Source: Chrysochromulina tobinii (taxonomy: Eukaryota > Haptophyta > Prymnesiales > Chrysochromulinaceae). From it: a stretch of 19,270 nucleotides of DNA. The first letter of the stretch is position 1. Every line of letters begins with the position of its first letter. The stretch is taken from assembly GCA_001275005.1 (NCBI GenBank), contig JWZX01001998.1, positions 1 to 19,270 of the forward strand, written 5' to 3'. The notes under the pieces were generated by a model. That model did not search any database and was not told the DNA's origin. It worked only from the letters and a program-made list of their open reading frames with translations. The position numbers and the translations under genes were made by a program. Shown in pieces: positions 14,690-19,270 of the stretch.

Positions 14690-16153
14690 CTACCTTCCGC
14701 CGCCGTCAAGCAGCGGCGCATCGGGGAAGCCCGCGACGCCATCAGAGCCAACGCTTGCGTGCGTAATTGCGAAGACCTTGTAGGCAGTGCCCATGCCCGG
14801 GCTGGCGACCAGCCGGCCCGCGCTGCGCACGAGCTCCTTGCGCGCCTCCCGATCGTCCATACCCTTCAGCAGCGCGTTGATCCGGGCCTCCAGGCCCATA
14901 GCGGCCAGAAAGTCTCGCTGCGTGCTCAGCGGCGGGCAGCGCAGGCTCGATCCCGCCGTCTCTCGGGCGACTTGCCTCAGCGTGCCGAAGTCGACGTCGA
15001 CGGAGAGGTCGACAAGACCAGGCTGGTGGAGCGGGTGGACCGGCGCATGGCGCAGGATGCCGCGCAGGCTGTCCTTGGGAGTCTCGTCAGTCCCGTAATC
15101 GATCATGAGCGCCGCGCCCCGCGTGACCGCCATCCGCTTGCATAGCTGCTGCACGAAACTCATGGCGCCCGGGCAGATCTCCGCGCTATCGAGCACCGGC
15201 ACGACGCCGCCCGTCTGGTCGCGCTCCTGCTGCTCGACGCCTTGCGTCCGCGCCGTTGTCGCCTCCGCATTCGCCTTCGCCTTCGCCTCCGCCGCCGCCT
15301 TCGCCTCCGCCACGACGTCGCCGCCTCGACGCGCGCCGAAGAGGATGCTCGCCGGGGTTGGGTTGGCCGACAGGACGAAATCGAATACGCGCGAGTCGGC
15401 CTCAAGATCGCGGAGCTCGTCTGTGCGCTCCGCGTGCGGGTCCACCGCTGCTGCCGCCGCGCCGGCCGTGTGCTCGCGCAGCTCAATCATCCTCTCGCGC
15501 CAGCCCTGCGGCGTGCGCACGAGCTGGTGTACAGGAAGAGCGTCGAGGAACTCGTGGGCGATCGTGAGCTCAGGCACATCCGGGTCCGCCGGGATGCTCT
15601 CGAGCGAAGTGTGCCACCTTATGTCAACGGCACTCGCCCCGCTGGTTGCGGCGATGGTCTGCTGCTGCACCCCACGCAAATGGTTCGAGACCTCGACGAG
15701 ATCGACGGAGAGGGCAGCGTGGAAACCGGGAAAGACGGCCGTCGAGCGCAGCACATCGGCGAGTAGGGTACCGCGGCCGGGGCCCGCCTCCATGAGCCGT
15801 AACTTGCGCGGCTGGCCCAGTCGCTCCCAGCACGCGACGCACCACACGCCGATCAGCTCGCCGAAGACCTGGCTCACCTCAGGCGAAGTGACAAAGTCGC
15901 CGCCGCGCCCAAAGACCTCCTCGCGTCGCATGTAATAGCCATGCACCGGATGCGTTAGCGCTACCGTCATAAACTCTTTGATCGTCATCGCACCACGAAC
16001 ACGGATCTGCTTCGCAAGCTTGCCCTGCAGGTCGCCACTCGTGCTGTTGGCGCTGCTGCTTGGGGCCGCAGATGCAGCAGTGCTCAATCGACGAGTTGCA
16101 AAGTCGACTGGCAAGGCAGACGACGACAAAAGCGCTCGCATGTACGGTCGCAT
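14690..16153 (-). CDS. NDUFAF7: NDUFAF7 (MidA) protein arginine methyltransferase, mitochondrial
   Basis: Homologue of NDUFAF7/MidA, the SAM-dependent mitochondrial methyltransferase that symmetrically dimethylates an arginine of NDUFS2 during early complex I assembly. It has 487 residues (human about 440). The N-terminus, MRPYMRALLSSSALPVDFAT followed by RRLSTAAS, is Arg/Ser/Ala-rich with no acids in the first 16 residues, as in a mitochondrial presequence. Conserved stretches are MTIKEFM..AL.HPVHGYY (56-74), GDFVTSPEVSQVFGELIG (85-102), the SAM-binding MEAGPGRGTLLADVLR (121-136), AHEFLDALPVHQL (199-211), MIDYG (350-354), TQRDFL (411-416) and SPGMGTAYKVFAI (451-463). An Ala/Lys/Glu-rich insert at about 278-312 adds length. 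The start at 16153 was chosen for its CCCACCATGC context and for the presequence; ATGs at 16168 and 16141 are close alternatives. It is read in the same direction as the PIP5K pair; the two functions are unrelated. Confidence 0.92.
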   Translation of the reverse strand: MRPYMRALLSSSALPVDFATRRLSTAASAAPSSSANSTSGDLQGKLAKQIRVRGAMTIKEFMTVALTHPVHGYYMRREEVFGRGGDFVTSPEVSQVFGELIGVWCVACWERLGQPRKLRLMEAGPGRGTLLADVLRSTAVFPGFHAALSVDLVEVSNHLRGVQQQTIAATSGASAVDIRWHTSLESIPADPDVPELTIAHEFLDALPVHQLVRTPQGWRERMIELREHTAGAAAAAVDPHAERTDELRDLEADSRVFDFVLSANPTPASILFGARRGGDVVAEAKAAAEAKAKANAEATTARTQGVEQQERDQTGGVVPVLDSAEICPGAMSFVQQLCKRMAVTRGAALMIDYGTDETPKDSLRGILRHAPVHPLHQPGLVDLSVDVDFGTLRQVARETAGSSLRCPPLSTQRDFLAAMGLEARINALLKGMDDREARKELVRSAGRLVASPGMGTAYKVFAITHASVGSDGVAGFPDAPLLDGGGR

Positions 16154-16502
16154 GGTGGGCACGCGCATTGCCGATCCAATGAGCTTCTTGGGCTCAACAA
16201 GATTTGCCGTTTGTCTTGTTTTCCTGGCAAATTCCTCAAAAGCGTCCCGCCCCAGCAGTACCCCAGCAGACCGGCTCTTAGCTGAAAAACAGGGTCCGGC
16301 CCTCGCGTGCATCTCGCGTCATTTTGATGGTGGTCGGACAGATGCACAAAGACCGTCAAAATTCACACCGAGTAATGTAAACTGTACCGCGCAACCTCAC
16401 AGTGTACTTGAGTGTAAACTCATGCAGCCGACGGGGTGCTTACGCGCATCTCCCATCTGCACGTGCATCTCCCATCTGCACGTGCATCTCTCGTCGAGGG
16501 TC
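16154..16502. other. Spacer between PIP5K copy A and NDUFAF7
   Basis: It is the 3' flank of PIP5K copy A and the promoter side of NDUFAF7. From about 16387 it is related to the sequence at 18246 onwards, so the tandem duplication includes the 3' flank of the kinase gene. The 19-bp tandem repeat (16447-16484) is present only in this copy. No gene is seen. Confidence 0.6.
16447..16484. repeat. 19-bp tandem duplication in the 3' flank of PIP5K copy A
   Basis: CATCTCCCATCTGCACGTG occurs twice in tandem (16447-16465 and 16466-16484) followed by a partial unit. The corresponding site near 18298 in the second copy has a single unit, so this duplication (or loss) came after the gene duplication. Confidence 0.9.
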
Positions 16503-17840
16503 TCAGTCAAGTGCGCCAGCGACGAAGTTCTGGAAGCGATTCGAGTACTGAAGAGGATCGACCACCGAAAAGTTCTGCGCGCCCGTCATCTCTCCGGTCT
16601 GGGCTGCCTTGTACTGATGCTCGAGCTGCTTCCTGAGACCGTACTCGCACAGGATGTCGATGCATCCAATAAAGTACACCTCCCTGCCCACCTCAGGCTC
16701 CTCAGGCTCGTTGGCGCGCACCGCCACCCACCCGCCGCCGCCGCCGCCGCCGCTGGGCGTGTCGCGCGGCGCCCGTCGCTGGTGCTCACGATGCAGCTGC
16801 TGCTGCGAGACTGCCTCTACGATTTGGACTGACGCGCCGCGCTGGCGCTCGTCGGTGTCCATGAGTGGTGGTGGTGGAGGAGGAAGCGGTGACAATGGGC
16901 CAGAGCCGCAGCCGGCGCCGACGCCGGCGCCGCCGCAGCCGCCGCAGCCGCCGCAGCCGCCGCAGCAGCCGCGGTGGATGCCGATGAATAACGAGTAATC
17001 GATCACCTTGAGCGCCTCGAGGAGTGCGCAGTCCTTTCGGACCTGTGTGAGCAGCCGACGTTTCTTATCCGGGCCCAGGTGCAGCTTGCGCCCCGCGCGG
17101 ATCCAATCGAGATCCTTGAGCACCACATTTGGGTCCTGACGCTCGGCCTCGCTTGTGATACGTCCGCGCGTCGACCCCTTGAGGTCATAGCGCTCGTGGA
17201 TGGGCTTGTCGATCGGCAAGACGTTGCCCATGACCAAAACGTACACCTCATTCCCGAGCGTGGTGGGCAGGTGAACGCAGTGCAGACCGAAGAAGCGGCA
17301 GAGCAGCGTGTACCGGTGGGCCATCAAATGCCCATGATAGCGCGGCAGTGCCTTGATCAGAAAGGCGGCCTCGTTCTTGGTACACGTCTTGAGGATAAAG
17401 CGGTAGTCGGTCGAGTAGTAGAAGAAGGAGCCCGATTTAGAGTTCGTGAACATCTCAACGAGCACGTACTCGGAGGTGAGCGAGAGCAGGTACTCCTCGT
17501 TGGTCACGCCAAAGTGCTCTCGGATCTGACGGAAGACGAGCGGCGAGAAGTCACGGAACCTGAAGTCCTGCTGAGTGTGAGCGGGCGTGTCGGCTGAGCC
17601 ATTGGCGAGAAAGTCGCCGTCCCACTTATCGTCAAATTCGTTCGGCGCGAGCTCGCGCTGCGGCTCGTTGGCAAACTTGCTGATCGCCGTTCGAATGCCC
17701 AGGAGCATCATGAAGATGAGGTCAAAGGACTCGTGGCCTGCCGAGATGAGGTTGGAGGTGTCCGCCTCCTCGGACGTCTCGGGCTCCGATCGGACGGAGG
17801 AGTCGGGGCTGGCCGAAGCCCCTATTTCTCCCCCATTCAT
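16503..17840 (-). CDS. Phosphatidylinositol 4-phosphate 5-kinase, type-I-like (copy A)
   Basis: Makes PI(4,5)P2 from PI4P at the cytosolic face of membranes. It has 445 residues with a PIP5K core. Residues 39-56 (DLIFMMLLGIRTAIS) and 92-130 (FRFRDFSPLVFRQIREHFGV...YLLSLTSEYVLVE) start the domain. GSFFYYSTDYRFILKT (137-152) holds the ATP-binding Lys151. ERYDLKGST (216-224), LKDLDWI (241-247), VIDYSLFIGIH (279-289, the catalytic IDYSL) and VYFIGCIDILCEYG (388-401, metal-binding IDIL) follow. RKQLEHQYKA (403-412) keeps the Glu407 typical of the type I activation loop, which favours PI4P as substrate over PI5P. Between IDYSL and IDIL lies a 98-residue low-complexity insert that starts with a Cys-Gly-Gly repeat. 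The ATG at 17840 has G at -3; the frame runs further upstream without family similarity. Single exon. Confidence 0.92.
   Translation of the reverse strand: MNGGEIGASASPDSSVRSEPETSEEADTSNLISAGHESFDLIFMMLLGIRTAISKFANEPQRELAPNEFDDKWDGDFLANGSADTPAHTQQDFRFRDFSPLVFRQIREHFGVTNEEYLLSLTSEYVLVEMFTNSKSGSFFYYSTDYRFILKTCTKNEAAFLIKALPRYHGHLMAHRYTLLCRFFGLHCVHLPTTLGNEVYVLVMGNVLPIDKPIHERYDLKGSTRGRITSEAERQDPNVVLKDLDWIRAGRKLHLGPDKKRRLLTQVRKDCALLEALKVIDYSLFIGIHRGCCGGCGGCGGCGGAGVGAGCGSGPLSPLPPPPPPLMDTDERQRGASVQIVEAVSQQQLHREHQRRAPRDTPSGGGGGGGWVAVRANEPEEPEVGREVYFIGCIDILCEYGLRKQLEHQYKAAQTGEMTGAQNFSVVDPLQYSNRFQNFVAGALD
16930..16965. repeat. (CCGCCGCAG)4 repeat encoding Cys-Gly-Gly units in PIP5K copy A
   Basis: Four exact 9-bp units read on the coding strand as repeating Cys-Gly-Gly in the loop after IDYSLFIGIH (residues 291-304). 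Copy B has a pure CCG run here instead, giving poly-Gly. Confidence 0.95.
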
Positions 17841-18335
17841 GCCAGAGTGCGAGTGAGACTGTACATGTACATGTACCTTTGAACATGTACATGGTATTCT
17901 CGCGAGAGAACTAGAGTGCCAATATGAAACTACGCCCGAATTGGTAATATGGAACATTAATATGGACGTAAAAAGGGAATACATGTAAGGGGGTGTGCGT
18001 AAACCCGGACTCCCGCGCCTCCTGCTCGCGTGGGTACGGCGCTTCAAGTATCAAGATTTTGACGAGTACTCTGATGTTCATGTTGCGTGAGAGAGGCCAG
18101 AGAGACGCGCAGCGCGGACGGACGCGACCGTGACAGAACCGGCGGGGGGCCGACAGATAATTCTCAGATCGATTCTCAAAGATGTGTCATAAATCATGCA
18201 CCCGTAAAGACGCCGTTTCGGATGCGCCGACAATTTACACGTGAACCGCAACCTCACAGTTGTGTACAAACGATTGCAGCCGACGGGGTGCTTACGCGCA
18301 TCTCCCATCTGCACGTGCATCTCTCGTCGAGGGTC
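17841..18335. other. Spacer and promoter between the two PIP5K copies
   Basis: About 495 bases holding the promoter of copy A and the 3' flank of copy B. It carries the TACATGTA-type palindromes next to the copy A start, an AT-rich patch (about 17925-17980, with AATATGGAACATTAATATGG) and ATACATGTAAGGG at 17979. From about 18246 it aligns to the 3' flank of copy A. No gene is seen. Confidence 0.6.
17861..17893. promoter_or_regulatory. Double ACATGTACATG palindrome upstream of PIP5K copy A
   Basis: GTACATGTACATGTAC (17861-17876) is a perfect 16-bp palindrome only 21 bp before the copy A start codon. ACATGTACATG follows at 17883-17893. The core is the same as at 4510-4523. A regulatory role in the 5' UTR or core promoter is inferred from position and recurrence. 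Confidence 0.5.
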
Positions 18336-19270
18336 TCAGTCAAGTGCGTCAGCGACGAAGTTCTGGAAGCGATTCGAGTACTGAAGAGGATCGACCACCG
18401 AAAAGTTCTGCGCGCCCGTCTTCTCTCCGGTCTTGGCTGCCTTGTACTGATGCTCGAGCTGCTTCCTGAGACCGTACTCGCACAGGATGTCGATGCATCC
18501 AATAAAGTACACCTCCTTGCCCACCTCAGGCTCCTCAGGCTCGTTGGCGCGCTCCGCCACCCGCCCGCCGCCGCCGACGCCGCCGCTGGGCGTGTCGCGC
18601 GGCGCCCGTCGCTGGTGCTCACGATGCAGCTGTTGCTGCGAGACTGCCTCTACGATTTGGACTGACGCGCCGCGCTGGCGCTCGTCGGTGTCCATGAGTG
18701 GTGGTGGTGGAGGAGGAAGCGGTGACAATGGGCCAGAGCCGCCGCCGCCGCCGCCGCCGCCTCCGCCGCTGCGCTGGGCACGCCCGTCAGAGTGTGCCAG
18801 CTTGTAAAAGCGCGAGGCATCGCGCTCGCGCGACAGCACCGAGCGCGCCGAGCTCGCGCGGTGGATGCCGATGAATAACGAGTAATCGATCACCTCGAGC
18901 GCCTCGAGGAGTGCGCAGTCCTTTCGGACCTGTGTGAGCAGCCGACGCTTCTTATCCGGGCCCAGGTGCAGCTTGCGCCCCGCGCGGATCCAATCTAGAT
19001 CCTTGAGCACCACATTTGGGTCCTGACGCTCGGCCTCGCTTGTGATACGTCCGCGCGTCGACCCCTTGAGGTCATAGCGCTCGTGGATGGGCTTGTCGAT
19101 CGGCAAGACGTTGCCCATGACCACAAAGTAAACCTTCTTCCCGAGCGTGGTGGGCAGGTGAACGCGGTGCAGACCGAAGAAACGGCAGAGCAGCGTGTAC
19201 CGGTGGGCCATCAAATGCCCATGATAGCGCGGCAGTGCCTTGATCAGAAAGGCGGCCTCGTTCTTGGTAC
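18246..19270. repeat. Tandem gene duplication, copy B (PIP5K region)
   Basis: Counterpart of 16387-17383, in the same orientation, running off the window edge. It shares the 3' flank (CAACCTCACAGT, GCAGCCGACGGGGTGCTTAC) and the kinase coding region. Confidence 0.93.
18336..19270 (-). CDS. Phosphatidylinositol 4-phosphate 5-kinase, type-I-like (copy B, partial at 5' end)
   Basis: Second PIP5K of the tandem pair. The last 310 residues are in the window and the frame is open to the edge, so roughly the first 150 residues lie outside. It begins TKNEAAFLIKALPRYHGHLM, equivalent to residue 154 of copy A. ERYDLKGST, LKDLDWI, VIDYSLFIGIH, VYFIGCIDILCEYG and the type-I-like RKQLEHQYKA are all intact, with no stop or frameshift, so it is not a visible pseudogene. 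Differences from copy A include GLHRVHLP (A has GLHCVHLP), GKKVYFVVMGN (A has GNEVYVLVMGN), KTGEKTG (A has QTGEMTG) and the loop after IGIH, which here reads ASSARSVLSRERDASRFYKL and then a Gly run. It looks closer to the family consensus at several sites than copy A. Confidence 0.9.
   Translation of the reverse strand, partial: TKNEAAFLIKALPRYHGHLMAHRYTLLCRFFGLHRVHLPTTLGKKVYFVVMGNVLPIDKPIHERYDLKGSTRGRITSEAERQDPNVVLKDLDWIRAGRKLHLGPDKKRRLLTQVRKDCALLEALEVIDYSLFIGIHRASSARSVLSRERDASRFYKLAHSDGRAQRSGGGGGGGGGGSGPLSPLPPPPPPLMDTDERQRGASVQIVEAVSQQQLHREHQRRAPRDTPSGGVGGGGRVAERANEPEEPEVGKEVYFIGCIDILCEYGLRKQLEHQYKAAKTGEKTGAQNFSVVDPLQYSNRFQNFVADALD

Larger units (their letters stand above)
16387..17383. repeat. 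Tandem gene duplication, copy A (PIP5K region)
   Basis: This is the part of copy A that can be aligned to 18246-19270. Nucleotide identity is very high outside low-complexity loops. The offset is 1,852 bp at the left end and 1,887 bp at the right, explained by the 19-bp tandem duplication here and a 54-nt longer loop in copy B. The full right-hand limit lies beyond the window. Confidence 0.93.

Noticed and set aside
17841-18047. 69-residue N-terminal extension of PIP5K copy A
   Set aside because: The extension has no PIP5K similarity, crosses the palindromic repeat region, and the ATG at 17840 has a better context.

Overview
The window is nuclear DNA of a photosynthetic eukaryote with a secondary plastid, most likely a haptophyte of the Emiliania/Chrysochromulina/Prymnesium type; a pelagophyte or another chlorophyll-c alga is the main alternative. 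The evidence is a fucoxanthin-chlorophyll a/c type light-harvesting gene with a bipartite plastid-targeting leader, high GC with a strong G/C third-position preference, a Pol III tRNA-Gly gene, three short spliceosomal introns, and eukaryote-only families (RPAP1, SGT co-chaperone, PIP5K, GT29 sialyltransferase-like). Nothing bacterial, viral or CRISPR-like was seen.

Layout from left to right: (1) about 550 bases with no supportable gene. (2) 549-2544, minus strand: a GT29 sialyltransferase-like protein with an ShKT domain and EGF-like modules, whose last catalytic motifs lie in a second exon. (3) 2545-2926: a spacer with a perfect 19-bp inverted repeat. (4) 2927-4453, minus: an SGT/SGTA-like TPR co-chaperone. 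(5) A compact divergent promoter region with a palindromic TACATGTACATGTA motif. (6) 4658-5562, plus: a two-exon light-harvesting protein gene. (7) 5793-5863, minus: tRNA-Gly(CCC). (8) 6055-11158, plus: RPAP1, rejoined across a 49-nt intron. (9) 11514-12212, plus: a multi-pass TLC-like membrane protein. (10) 12438-13811, plus: an unrecognised protein with a PARP-finger-like C2HC motif and coiled coils. (11) 13812-14689: an 878-bp convergent spacer with a CpG-rich part of unusual composition. (12) 14690-16153, minus: the mitochondrial methyltransferase NDUFAF7 (MidA family). (13) 16503-17840, minus, and 18336-19270, minus and running off the right edge: a tandem pair of type-I-like PIP5K genes whose inserted loops have diverged.

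The genes do not form a pathway. They are ordinary single-gene eukaryotic units for secretory glycosylation, chaperoning, photosynthesis, Pol II assembly, membrane lipid biology, complex I assembly and phosphoinositide signalling. The three introns placed with support (692-797, 4730-4983, 6623-6671) all start GTGCG and end in AG. I do not see a clearly new multi-gene system. The best leads are the ShKT/EGF/GT29 architecture with its uncharacterised Cys/Trp-rich N-terminal module, the recurring TACATGTA palindrome upstream of genes, the diverged PIP5K tandem pair, the C2HC orphan protein and the anomalous convergent spacer.
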